A DNA stretch of 64,000 nt from Lewinellaceae bacterium (GTDB lineage: Bacteria; Bacteroidota; Bacteroidia; Chitinophagales; Saprospiraceae): contig JACJYD010000001.1 in the NCBI GenBank assembly GCA_020636275.1, positions 930,001 to 994,000 of the forward strand, read 5' to 3'. Under the pieces are notes generated by a model. That model made no database searches. It saw only the letters and a list, made by a program, of their open reading frames with translations, and had not been told where the DNA came from. Position numbers and translations under genes: made by a program. This document shows, in pieces, positions 41,694-49,998 of the stretch. Within the stretch, counting starts at the first letter, position 1; each line of letters starts with the position of its first letter.

Positions 41694-41728
41694 AACAGGA
41701 TGGCCTTGTGAAGCAAGGCCATCCTGTT
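41694..41728. repeat. Perfect palindrome between divergent genes
   Basis: AACAGGATGGCCTTG (41694-41708) and its exact complement (41714-41728) around TGAAG. It lies between divergent starts (41652 and 41783), where a terminator is not expected. It could be an operator, or another member of the GGCC-bearing palindromes. Confidence 0.75.
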
Positions 41729-41782
41729 AAAAATTCGCCTCTAAAATAGCTTTTTGTAATTTGCTTGCACAAATGCACCCCC

Positions 41783-43816
41783 ATGAAAAAAATAGCTTTC
41801 CTGCTTGGTTTTTTCTTTCCTGCCTGGGGCTTTGCCCAGGTCTTTACGGGAACCGGCGGGGTTATCTCCGATGTGGGTACCCATAGCTATTACACGATCG
41901 CGCCAAGCGGTCTGCCGGCTGTGATCGATGCCGGTTTCGGCCTGGAAGCGGTTTGCGTGAATATCCTGCATCCCAATGTTAGCGATCTGATCATTTCGCT
42001 GATCTCCCCGGATGGAAAAGAAGTGGAGCTCACCTCCCGAAACGGGGGCGATGGCGATAATTTCACCAATACCTGCTTCAATTCCCAGGCGCCCATCCCC
42101 ATCTACCTCGGCTGGCCCCCCTACCAGGCCTGGTATGAGCCGGAGGGCTTTCTGTCTCTGGTCAACAACGGGCAGGATCCAAACGGGATTTGGACCTTGC
42201 ATATTTTCGACGCTGCTCCCTTTTCCAATGCCGGCCAATTGCTCGATTGGTCGCTCGAATTCGGCATCCATCCCTCAGTGCCCTTCAATTTCTCGCAATC
42301 GACCCTGCCCATCGTCCTCGTTTCCACAAATGGGGCCATCATTCCCAATGAACCGAAGATCATGGCCCAGATGAAGGTGATCGACAACGGGGCCGGTCAA
42401 CTCAACCACACCTCCGATTCGGCTAATGTGTACGACGGTTGGATCGGTATCGAGGTCAGAGGGCGGAGCTCCGCCTGGATGCCCAAGAAAAGTTACGGGC
42501 TGGAAACCCGGAACGCCGATTCGACCGGGCTGGACGTTTCCTTGCTCGGAATGCCGGAAGAGGAGGACTGGGTGCTGATCGGCAATTATTCGGACAAGTC
42601 CTTGCTGCGCAATTACTACGCCTACTATCTGTACCGGAAGATGGGCCACTGGGCGCCCCGCATGCGCTTTTGCGATCTGGTGATCGACGGCGAATACCAG
42701 GGGATCTATTTGCTCGGAGAGCGGATCAAACGGGATGGCGATCGCGTTGATATCGCCTCCATTGACCCGGCGGCGACCACGGGAGAAGGGCTGACAGGAG
42801 GGTACATTTTTAAAAATGACTGGGAAGACCCCGGAGACGTCGGATGGACTTCCAATTATCCCCCCGTCAACGCGGGCTGGGGACTACGCTATCTGTTCGT
42901 CTACCCGAAATCGGAGGATGTCCAGCCCGCCCAGATCGCCTATCTCAAGTCCTATGTCGACAGCTTCGAAGTCGCAATGAAATCATCCAACTTTGCACAT
43001 CCGACGCTGGGCTACCGGCGCTTCGCGGATACGGAGAGCTTTATCGACTACATCATCCTCACCGAGCTGACCAAAAATATCGATGGATACCGGCTGAGTA
43101 CTTATTTTCATAAGGACAAAAATGAGAAGATCAAAGCCGGACCACCCTGGGACTATGACCTTTCCTGGGGCAATGCCGACTATGCAGAAGGCTCGCTGAC
43201 CTACGGCTGGAATTACCAGATCCAGGCGAACTATTCCAACCAATTGCCTTTCTGGTGGCTTAAATTTTTTGAAGACACCCCGTTTAAAAACGACCTGAAA
43301 TGCCGCTGGCTCGAGTTGCGGGAGGAATTGTTCGATCCCCTGCAGATCCGCCATGATCTGGATTCCCTGGCGGCCGTGCTGGCCCCATCGATCAACCTGA
43401 ATTTTAAAAAATGGCCCATCCTGGGGTTGTACGTCTGGCCCAATCCCTCTCCGATACCGGAAAATTACGATGGGGAGGTCTACAACCTGAAAAATTGGAT
43501 CCATGCGCGGATCAACTGGCTGGACACCCATTGGACGGGCACTTGTCCGGATACCGGGGTGGGATCGCTGGCGGACTCGGCAGGGCTACCTTTTGAGATC
43601 TTTCCCAATCCCAGTTCCGGGAACTTTTCGGTGGAGGTGGCGCAGGAGGCATTGCCCGGCGAGATCGTGATCCGGGATGTGCATGGAAGGCAAGTGTTTG
43701 CCGGAGGGATACACGAGGTGCAGACCCACTATAGTCCAGGGCTTCTTCCCGGCGTCTATTTTCTGACATTCCGGAATGCTACGGGGCTTTTCACCCGGCG
43801 ACTGATCGTCGAGTAA
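41783..43816 (+). CDS. Secreted P-domain + CotH kinase-like protein with T9SS sorting domain
   Basis: A 677-residue exported protein from the ATG at 41783 (MKKIAFLLGFFFPAWGFAQ). Order of domains: a proprotein-convertase P-domain-like beta sandwich (about 20-165; VCVNILHPNVSDLIISLISPDGKEVEL, GIWTLHIFDAAPFSNAGQLLDWSLEF), a CotH-type kinase domain (about 175-590; VRGRSSAWMPKKSYGLE, YQGIYLLGERIKRDGDRVDI, KAGPPWDYDLSWGNAD with the metal-binding Asp residues), and a T9SS type A domain (IFPNPSSGNFSVEV, LLPGVYFLTFRN). Spore-coat CotH phosphorylates coat proteins; here phosphorylation of extracellular targets is inferred. Confidence 0.82.
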   Translation: MKKIAFLLGFFFPAWGFAQVFTGTGGVISDVGTHSYYTIAPSGLPAVIDAGFGLEAVCVNILHPNVSDLIISLISPDGKEVELTSRNGGDGDNFTNTCFNSQAPIPIYLGWPPYQAWYEPEGFLSLVNNGQDPNGIWTLHIFDAAPFSNAGQLLDWSLEFGIHPSVPFNFSQSTLPIVLVSTNGAIIPNEPKIMAQMKVIDNGAGQLNHTSDSANVYDGWIGIEVRGRSSAWMPKKSYGLETRNADSTGLDVSLLGMPEEEDWVLIGNYSDKSLLRNYYAYYLYRKMGHWAPRMRFCDLVIDGEYQGIYLLGERIKRDGDRVDIASIDPAATTGEGLTGGYIFKNDWEDPGDVGWTSNYPPVNAGWGLRYLFVYPKSEDVQPAQIAYLKSYVDSFEVAMKSSNFAHPTLGYRRFADTESFIDYIILTELTKNIDGYRLSTYFHKDKNEKIKAGPPWDYDLSWGNADYAEGSLTYGWNYQIQANYSNQLPFWWLKFFEDTPFKNDLKCRWLELREELFDPLQIRHDLDSLAAVLAPSINLNFKKWPILGLYVWPNPSPIPENYDGEVYNLKNWIHARINWLDTHWTGTCPDTGVGSLADSAGLPFEIFPNPSSGNFSVEVAQEALPGEIVIRDVHGRQVFAGGIHEVQTHYSPGLLPGVYFLTFRNATGLFTRRLIVE

Positions 43817-43820
43817 ATCC

Positions 43821-45212
43821 TCATTTTTTACTTTGAAAATACAACCTTTTTTTATCTGTGACCCCCCAGTACATCAGCAACTGTGCATTCCATTCCGAAC
43901 CCTTCGGATCGGTGATCCTGGTCCAGGACAGGATATTGCAGTCTGAAGGAAGGCGAACGATGGGCTCCTGTGACCGGGACAGGATCTCCAGCCCCTCCCG
44001 TTCGCAGGCATGGGGGGGGCGATGAGGGGCGTCAGCGAACGTGAACAAAAGGAGCACCCCGACGATCAAGGCCAGATAACCTTTTTTGAAGGAGGAAAGG
44101 TGATGGATCAAAAATGAGGATGACCAGCCAAATAAAAGGAACAAGCAGAGGAACAGCGGCATCATCGTATCCCGTCGCACGATGTCAGGGCGGTACTCCC
44201 GGTAGCCACCGAGCGGGAGCAGAAACAGGTAAAGCAAGGCAAAAAGGGCGATCCATTTTGAAAAATGAAGGATCATCCGCGCCTGGGGATTTTTTTTGAA
44301 ACGCCTCAGGATCAACACATTTGAAATGGTCACGACCAGCAACAAGGGCGGTCCGATCTTTTGCGAAAAAAGCGCAAACAGCCCATGGGGAATGCGCAGA
44401 TATCGCTCGCCGACGGGAAGGCTGTTAGCTGCATTTTCCGCATTATTCATTCCGATGAAAAAGGAATACAGGCACCAGGCGCTGATGAATAGAAAAAGGA
44501 ACAAATGGGGCCGGGTGAGCTTCTTTTTCCAGCCCGAATAAACCAGGATGAACGGACAAACGATCAGCACGACACCCGGGATCAGTGGGCCGTTGAAGGA
44601 CAGGATGACGGCGAGGAGTGCGAGCAATACCATCTGGAGCGGTTTCGGGGTCCAATTTTCTTTGCGGATCACCGACCGGAAAAAAGGCAAAAAGAACAGC
44701 AGCAGGAGCCCCAGGGGCAGGGCGAAAAAAAAGGTATAGGTGACGGATTTGTCGATGATCCCCATTTGGATGTTGTAGCCGAAGGTTTGGAAAAGCGGGG
44801 TGATCAGCACGGCGGCCAATATGAATTCTTTTCGAAACGGGTTGGTCTTTCCGCTGATATAAGTGGCCAGCAGCCAGATGAGGAAGCCCTGGATCAGTGT
44901 TTTCGCCAGGGCTGAAGCGGCGTAGATACTATCGATCGGAGGGCATGCAGCCTGGAACAGGAAGGGCACGGACTTGAAGTATTTCGACATTGTCCAGTGG
45001 GCAAAAAAGCGGTTGGGAGCGGGGTAGTGCTCGCCGTGCAGGAGCACCCGGAGCCCGAACGGATCGTTGAGCACGGCGCTGTACCCTTCGGCGGGCAGGA
45101 TGATGCTCGCCATATCGCCATCCAGGGCCATCTGGAAATGTTGATGGAACGAATAGCCAAGGTCCAGAAGCAAGAACAGGCACAGAAATGGATACAGGAT
45201 GCGTCCGGCCAT
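43821..45212 (-). CDS. Multi-pass membrane protein, unknown function
   Basis: A 463-residue protein with roughly ten membrane helices, starting MAGRILYPFLCLFLLL. An extended non-membrane loop follows the first helix (HFQMALDGDMASIILPAEGYSAVLNDPFG) and a soluble C-terminal tail has three cysteines. The overall plan (helix, large periplasmic loop with Asp-Gly-Asp, many helices, C-terminal globular part) recalls GT-C glycosyltransferases, but no clear motif is present. It follows the GH47-like gene on the same strand by 37 bases, so a joint role in glycan metabolism is possible. It also meets the CotH gene tail to tail. Confidence 0.55.
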   Translation of the reverse strand: MAGRILYPFLCLFLLLDLGYSFHQHFQMALDGDMASIILPAEGYSAVLNDPFGLRVLLHGEHYPAPNRFFAHWTMSKYFKSVPFLFQAACPPIDSIYAASALAKTLIQGFLIWLLATYISGKTNPFRKEFILAAVLITPLFQTFGYNIQMGIIDKSVTYTFFFALPLGLLLLFFLPFFRSVIRKENWTPKPLQMVLLALLAVILSFNGPLIPGVVLIVCPFILVYSGWKKKLTRPHLFLFLFISAWCLYSFFIGMNNAENAANSLPVGERYLRIPHGLFALFSQKIGPPLLLVVTISNVLILRRFKKNPQARMILHFSKWIALFALLYLFLLPLGGYREYRPDIVRRDTMMPLFLCLFLLFGWSSSFLIHHLSSFKKGYLALIVGVLLLFTFADAPHRPPHACEREGLEILSRSQEPIVRLPSDCNILSWTRITDPKGSEWNAQLLMYWGVTDKKRLYFQSKK

Positions 45213-45249
45213 CCGGCTGCTTATTTTTCAATTTTCTGAAAAGAGGGTA

Positions 45250-46638
45250 CTATTTTTTTGAGGCGGCAAAGTTAGAAAACAGCGCTCGCCGGAACGGGTG
45301 CGCCTCTGTGGTGAAAACGTAATCGTCAAAATTAAAGCCGCCGTCCTCCCGGAAAAGGAGGTAGAAATATTTCATCGTTTCCGCGAAAAAGAAAGTGGCC
45401 ATGTAGTCGCGTTGCTCCATGGTCTCCACGTTTTCCACGGCCGAGAATGCGATCTCCGTTCTGCAGTATTTCAGGATATCGGAGAAATATTTTTCACCCA
45501 TGGCCCGGTATTTGGGATCTTTGGTGAAGTGGTACAGGTAGTAGGCCGATTCGATGATCTCCGGGTTGAGGTCGTAGACAGGGTAGGTGGGTTTGCCGGC
45601 GGCGTAGTCGTAAGCCATGGGCTCGAGGCCGTAGCGGTTCCAGAGCCAATTCCAGGTAGTTTGTACCGCATCGGCCCGATCCAGGTCGCCCGACAGGGCC
45701 AGCAGGGCGGGGAAGAAGGCATCGTATAGTGTGACGACCGAACTCACCCGCTCGCCGGTATTCATATCCACCCGGCCGTACCAGAGGAGGGAGTCTTTCG
45801 TTTCCGGCAAATATTTGTTTACGGCCACGATGCTCGTATCCCACATCGCTTTCAGGTCGGGGTCCTGGAAGAGCACCCAGCCTTTGTAGAGGTATTCGTA
45901 ATAGGAGTCGATGCCCGCGCAGATGTGGCTGCTGGTATTCAGCCATTCGCCCGTTTCCACATTGATATCTTGCCCGATGAGGTCGAGGGGAGAACGGCGG
46001 TCGAAAATGGCCTGGGTCGACCGTTTGGCTTTTTGGTAATAGACCGGATTTTTGGAGAAATGGCTCAGGATGCCCATTTCCAACAGATAGGTACCCGCTT
46101 CCGCCACATTGACCTTTTCGCCTTTTACGGCGCCGGTCTTCAGGTTGACCCAGTAGTAGGGCACCCCGGTCGGGGAGTCAAAAGCAGGGAGGATACGGTC
46201 GGCGAAATCGATGGCCTTTTGGAGCACTTGCTCGTTTTCGGAGTATTGGTACATGGCCAGCAGTCCCCCCAATACCCGGATATTCACTTCGAAGACCTTT
46301 ACAAAAATGTCTTTGTCGAAACGAACGCTATCGATGATGTAGGTCTCCACTTCGGCGGCCTCTTCATCCAGTCCCATAACTTTCAGGGTACTGTACGCAT
46401 CGATCGGGGAGATGTAGAGCGGCTCTTCGTACCAGTTTTCAGCGCCTTTGGAGATGGGAAGGAGCACATCGCTGCCCCAGGCATACTGCTTGTAGGCCTC
46501 CCACGACCGTTTGGTTTCCGCTTTGACCTGCTCGGCCAGGGGGCCGATGGGTGGAGAGGGAGGTGGCGCATCGCTGGAGGAGCAGGAGAGGAATAAGGCA
46601 ATAAATGCCAAAGAGCCGGCTATTTTTATATTTCTCAT
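45250..46638 (-). CDS. Glycoside hydrolase family 47-like lipoprotein (alpha-mannosidase)
   Basis: A 462-residue lipoprotein (Cys19 in ALFLSCSSSD). The mature domain matches class I alpha-1,2-mannosidases, an (alpha/alpha)7 barrel: SPIDAYSTLKVMGLDEEA, VFEVNIRVLGGLLAMYQYS, SPTGVPYYWVNLKTG, VAEAGTYLLEMGILSHFS, YYEYLYKGWVLF, NPEIIESAYYLYHFTKDPKYRAMGEKYF, MATFFFAETMKYFYLLF and the Ca-binding-type end VFTTEAHPF. GH47 enzymes trim alpha-1,2-mannose with inversion and need Ca2+; catalytic acids lie in the DAYSTL, FEVN, NPEIIES and TEAH segments. Substrate in this organism is unknown. Confidence 0.85.
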   Translation of the reverse strand: MRNIKIAGSLAFIALFLSCSSSDAPPPSPPIGPLAEQVKAETKRSWEAYKQYAWGSDVLLPISKGAENWYEEPLYISPIDAYSTLKVMGLDEEAAEVETYIIDSVRFDKDIFVKVFEVNIRVLGGLLAMYQYSENEQVLQKAIDFADRILPAFDSPTGVPYYWVNLKTGAVKGEKVNVAEAGTYLLEMGILSHFSKNPVYYQKAKRSTQAIFDRRSPLDLIGQDINVETGEWLNTSSHICAGIDSYYEYLYKGWVLFQDPDLKAMWDTSIVAVNKYLPETKDSLLWYGRVDMNTGERVSSVVTLYDAFFPALLALSGDLDRADAVQTTWNWLWNRYGLEPMAYDYAAGKPTYPVYDLNPEIIESAYYLYHFTKDPKYRAMGEKYFSDILKYCRTEIAFSAVENVETMEQRDYMATFFFAETMKYFYLLFREDGGFNFDDYVFTTEAHPFRRALFSNFAASKK

Positions 46639-46655
46639 TTTTAAAATTTTGGATG

Positions 46656-46822
46656 AATATACCAGGAGTTACGCATAACGCGTATTCAAAGATTTTTTAA
46701 AGCAAAGTCGCCGCCGCAGGCGGCGACTTTGCTTTAAAAATGACTATTTCGGCGCTTGCAAGCGCCGAAATAGTCATTTTTAAAGTTTTTTTTCACGCCT
46801 GTGCGTAAGTCCTATATACTTT
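46656..46822. repeat. MITE-like element with two nested perfect palindromes
   Basis: Degenerate terminal inverted repeats (ATACCAGGAGTTACGCA near 46660; TGCGTAAGTCCTATAT near 46802) enclose two hairpins: 46694-46715/46719-46740 (22-base arms, loop GCA) and 46732-46757/46760-46785 (26-base arms around GC), the two sharing the bases 46732-46740. No gene inside. It sits upstream of the GH47 gene and downstream of the glyoxalase-like gene. Confidence 0.7.
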
Positions 46823-46890
46823 AGAAACTACTTCGTTTTGAGTATTTTGAAGGGGTCACTTAAGTGAACCTTGCCGATCCGCTTCAGCGT

Positions 46891-47265
46891 TCAATCCAGA
46901 CTGAATTCCGGGTTGTAAATGATGCCGAGGATATTCCCCCAGGGATCCTTGACGCTGGCCACCACGATCTCCCCACCTACGTTTTGGGGCGCCTCATGCT
47001 CGGTAGCGCCGATGGCGAGCAGGCGCTGGTATTCGTGGTGGATGTTTTCCACACCCCAATAGACGAGCACGCTTTCGGGTTTGTCGGTAGTAGGTTTTTC
47101 CTCGGGTTGCAGACCCAATTCAAAACCACCGATGTTGAAACCGACGTAGAAGGGCTCATCGAAGTAGGGATCGACCTGGAAGGCGTGGGTGTACCAGGCT
47201 TTTGCTTCGTCGATATTACCGACCTTGTAAGCAGCGGTGCGGAGACCGAGAATGGGGCTTTTCAT
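46891..47265 (-). CDS. VOC (glyoxalase/bleomycin resistance) superfamily protein
   Basis: A 124-residue cytoplasmic protein from the ATG at 47265 (MKSPILGLRTAAYKV). Two beta-alpha-beta-beta-beta units of the VOC fold are visible: GNIDEAKAWYTHAFQVDPYFDE...FNIGGFELGLQ, and VENIHHEYQRLLAIGATEHEAPQNVGGEIVVASVKDPWGNILGIIYNP. The closing PWGNILGII is the usual VOC signature. Reaction not predictable. Its start is 1 base after the stop of the M74-like gene, so both are probably co-transcribed. Confidence 0.8.
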   Translation of the reverse strand: MKSPILGLRTAAYKVGNIDEAKAWYTHAFQVDPYFDEPFYVGFNIGGFELGLQPEEKPTTDKPESVLVYWGVENIHHEYQRLLAIGATEHEAPQNVGGEIVVASVKDPWGNILGIIYNPEFSLD

Positions 47266-47266
47266 A

Positions 47267-47995
47267 TTAGTATATTTCGAAATCGACATGATAGTGATCA
47301 TCGTGCACCCGGTTGGCCCAACCGGTAAGGGATTGTGCGAAGTAGATGCCTTTTTGTTGTACTTTCCGGCCGCTTTCCGTGTTGTAAAAATCGTCTTTGA
47401 GTTCAATCCGCAGCAACACTTTTTTGATGCGCAGCCCATTTTTTCGGGCGGCTTCGTCGAGCGCTAAAATGTGTTTTCCCATGGTTTCAAAATCGATCGC
47501 CACCGAGCGGTCGAATGCCAGGGCGCCCGATGGGGTGAAATCGAGGAGGTAGTGCCACAGCCCTAACTTGTCGTAGATACGCACTTGTTTTTCATCCCGT
47601 TTTTTGGGGACCATAAAATCCGCGCTCATCCCATTTTGGTGCGTGCGGTGGATGAGCATTTGGCCTCCCGTTTTATGGCTCAATTCCATCAAGCGGAAGC
47701 GGATTCCCGGGCAGGTTGTCTCGCAGGTTTGGTAGGCCTCCAGGATGGTTTGGTATACGCTGGAATGGGTGTATGCGTTGTCCAGGATGTAGTAACTAAG
47801 GGGGCTGAAATACCGGAAATTTGGGCCGCGATAAGGAAGCAGCCAGGCGTTTTCGAGTTTGCCGCTTCCCACGCTACCGTGAGAACTGCTCATACCGGTG
47901 TTATGGCCAAATAATTCCGGAATTGAGAATACCAATAGCGTCAATCCCGCCAGGAGCAGGGACCATTTTGCGACCTTCTTCCCCTTTCGAACCAT
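47267..47995 (-). CDS. Penicillin-insensitive murein endopeptidase-like (M74/MepA-like) protein
   Basis: A 242-residue protein with an N-terminal signal/anchor helix (WSLLLAGLTLLVFSIPELF). The peptidase part resembles the MepA/LAS metallopeptidase fold: SVGSGKLENAWLLPYRG, then the zinc-ligand block IHRTHQNGMSADFMVP (His and Asp) and the C-terminal HDDHYHVDFEIY (His-x-His). These match the H...D...HxH zinc pattern of murein DD-endopeptidases. It would cut peptidoglycan cross-links in the periplasm. The surrounding sequence diverges from enterobacterial MepA, so substrate is inferred. Confidence 0.72.
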   Translation of the reverse strand: MVRKGKKVAKWSLLLAGLTLLVFSIPELFGHNTGMSSSHGSVGSGKLENAWLLPYRGPNFRYFSPLSYYILDNAYTHSSVYQTILEAYQTCETTCPGIRFRLMELSHKTGGQMLIHRTHQNGMSADFMVPKKRDEKQVRIYDKLGLWHYLLDFTPSGALAFDRSVAIDFETMGKHILALDEAARKNGLRIKKVLLRIELKDDFYNTESGRKVQQKGIYFAQSLTGWANRVHDDHYHVDFEIY

Positions 47996-48186
47996 GGGGT
48001 ATTGATTTTTGCAGTAATGTACATTTTTTCACGCACTTCTGCTTGTTAACCCGGAATCAACTCTTTTTCACCTTTGAAAAAATTGAAAGCGTTGATCTAC
48101 TTATCTTTAGCCGATGTCAAATTCATTATGGAGGCTGGATGAGGCATAGGTTGCTTCACCCAGCCTCCGCTTTAAAAATTTACCTG

Positions 48187-49875
48187 ATGAAACAAACCTT
48201 TACTTGCTTAGCTTTTTCACTCTTGCTGGGTTTACCGGCTTTCTCCCAGGTCGGCGAACTGGATCCCTCCTTCGCAGCGGATGGGATCTTTCAGATGGAC
48301 ATCAGCGGGGGCACGGATACGCCCCACGATATTCTCGTACAGCCCGACGGAAAGATCCTGGTCACCTTTGCGGGCGATTTCGACCCGAATGCGCTGAGTT
48401 TTGACTTTACGGTCATGCGTTTTCTGGAGGATGGGACGATTGATTCCACCTTTGCCGAAAACGGTGTGTTCCACTATGAGAATACCGGCGGCTCGGATAT
48501 CCCCTACGACATGGAGCTGCTCGGTGACGGCAGTATCCTGGTGGCAGGGAACTTTTCTCCTTCGCCACCCGAATCCGATTTTATGGTGCTGAAAATAGAC
48601 GGCAACGGTAACCTCGATACCAATTTCGGAACGGATGGAGTAGCTATTTACTCGATCGATACCGGTCTGGATTATGCCCGGGGCCTGGCGGTGACAGAAA
48701 GCGGCCAGATCGTGCTCTGCGGCTATAGCCATGTGCCCGGGTTTAGCTACAAACGGGACGTCGCCATCCGCCTCAACGCCGATGGCTCGCTGGATACCGA
48801 TTTTGGTACGGACGGTATTTTTATGTGGAACGACGACAATACCTCCAATGAACTGTACACGGCCCTCATCGCCCCGGATGGCGGCATCCTGACCTCCGGC
48901 TATTCCAAGCCCGGCGGCTCGGATCAGATCGCCCTTTACAAGATCCTGGAAGACGGCAGCGGGCTGGATCCCGATTTTGGCGATAACGGCGTGGTGCTTG
49001 CGCCCATCGAAGGGAAAGGCAACGGCCTGGTTATCCATCCCAATGGCAATATCCTGATCGGAGGGAATTCCTTCAACTCCGTGACGGGGAGCGATTTTGC
49101 CGTTTTGGCCTATAACCAGGACGGTACTCCCAATACGGATTTCGGTGTAGACGGTGTGTTCAAGGCCGATGCCGACGTGCTGGACTACGGGTTGGATATT
49201 GCCCTGCAAAGCGATGGCAAGATCCTGATCGGCGGAGAGGCCGGCGCAGGTTTCTCGGGACCGCCCCGCCGCTTTGCCTCCGTTCGCTGTGATGCCGACG
49301 GCGTGCTCGACGCCTCCTGGGGGGGCACGGGGATCGTCCAAACGCCTACCTCCACTATCTTTGCTTTTCCCAATGCCATCACGGTCCAGCCGGCGGATGG
49401 AAAAGTGCTGTTGGCAGGCGCTTCAGCTACGACCACTTCCGGCAACGACCTGACCATCTGTCGATATGGCAATTATGTCGATGCAGATGGCGACGGGTAC
49501 CCGCTTGGAGAGGATTGCAACGATATGGTATTCGAGATCAACCCAGGCGCCACCGAGATCCCCAATAACGGTATCGACGAGGATTGCGACGGGGAGGATT
49601 TGATGACAGGCGCGGAGGAGTTGGCGCTGGCCAATCGGTTCGAAGTATTCCCCAATCCGGTGACGGATATGCTTAATCTGCAATTCGATCCGCAAGCCAC
49701 GATGCCGGAGTTGATCCGGGTAAGCAATGCTTCGGGGCAGGTGCTCCTGGTTTTTGCCGATGGTTTCCAGAATGGACTGGTGCGCTTATCTACCGAAAAT
49801 TGGCCGAATGGCATGTTGTTTCTATCCTTTTTAACCCAAGAGGGGGTTGTTGTGAAAAAAGTGCTCAAGCACTAA
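48187..49875 (+). CDS. Secreted delta-60 (DUF5122) repeat protein with MopE-like motif and T9SS domain
   Basis: A 562-residue exported protein from the ATG at 48187 (MKQTFTCLAFSLLLGLPAFSQ). About seven delta-60 repeats (~55 residues; e.g. LDTNFGTDGVAIY, LDTDFGTDGIFMW, LDPDFGDNGVVLA, PNTDFGVDGVFKA, each followed by ILVxG-type strands) build a beta-propeller. Then comes one calcium/metal-binding MopE-like motif (DADGDGYPLGEDCND...ATEIPNNGIDEDCDG, 485-525), then a T9SS type A domain (VFPNPVTDMLNLQF). Likely surface-exposed; binding function inferred. A CTAAGG repeat lies right after the stop. Confidence 0.82.
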   Translation: MKQTFTCLAFSLLLGLPAFSQVGELDPSFAADGIFQMDISGGTDTPHDILVQPDGKILVTFAGDFDPNALSFDFTVMRFLEDGTIDSTFAENGVFHYENTGGSDIPYDMELLGDGSILVAGNFSPSPPESDFMVLKIDGNGNLDTNFGTDGVAIYSIDTGLDYARGLAVTESGQIVLCGYSHVPGFSYKRDVAIRLNADGSLDTDFGTDGIFMWNDDNTSNELYTALIAPDGGILTSGYSKPGGSDQIALYKILEDGSGLDPDFGDNGVVLAPIEGKGNGLVIHPNGNILIGGNSFNSVTGSDFAVLAYNQDGTPNTDFGVDGVFKADADVLDYGLDIALQSDGKILIGGEAGAGFSGPPRRFASVRCDADGVLDASWGGTGIVQTPTSTIFAFPNAITVQPADGKVLLAGASATTTSGNDLTICRYGNYVDADGDGYPLGEDCNDMVFEINPGATEIPNNGIDEDCDGEDLMTGAEELALANRFEVFPNPVTDMLNLQFDPQATMPELIRVSNASGQVLLVFADGFQNGLVRLSTENWPNGMLFLSFLTQEGVVVKKVLKH

Positions 49876-49888
49876 AATTTTTAGATTG

Positions 49889-49985
49889 AACCGCTAAGGC
49901 GCTAAGGACGCAAAGAAGCCTGTCTTGTGCAATATCCAGCGTTGCAAAGGCTGGACCTCTTCGCGTCCTTAGCGCCTTAGCGGTT
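49889..49985. repeat. Inverted CGCTAAGGCGCTAAGGACGC repeat
   Basis: AACCGCTAAGGCGCTAAGGA... (49889-49911, 23 bases) and its exact complement (49963-49985) flank ~50 bases. The same repeat occurs at 52277-52371. The hairpin follows one T9SS gene and precedes another on the same strand, so it may terminate transcription. Confidence 0.85.
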
Positions 49986-49998
49986 AAATTTATTTTCA

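Noticed and set aside
48073..48109. Promoter for the delta-60 repeat protein (TTTG ... TATCTTTA)
   Set aside because: The spacer is about 25 bases and the -7 box has one mismatch; too weak to annotate.
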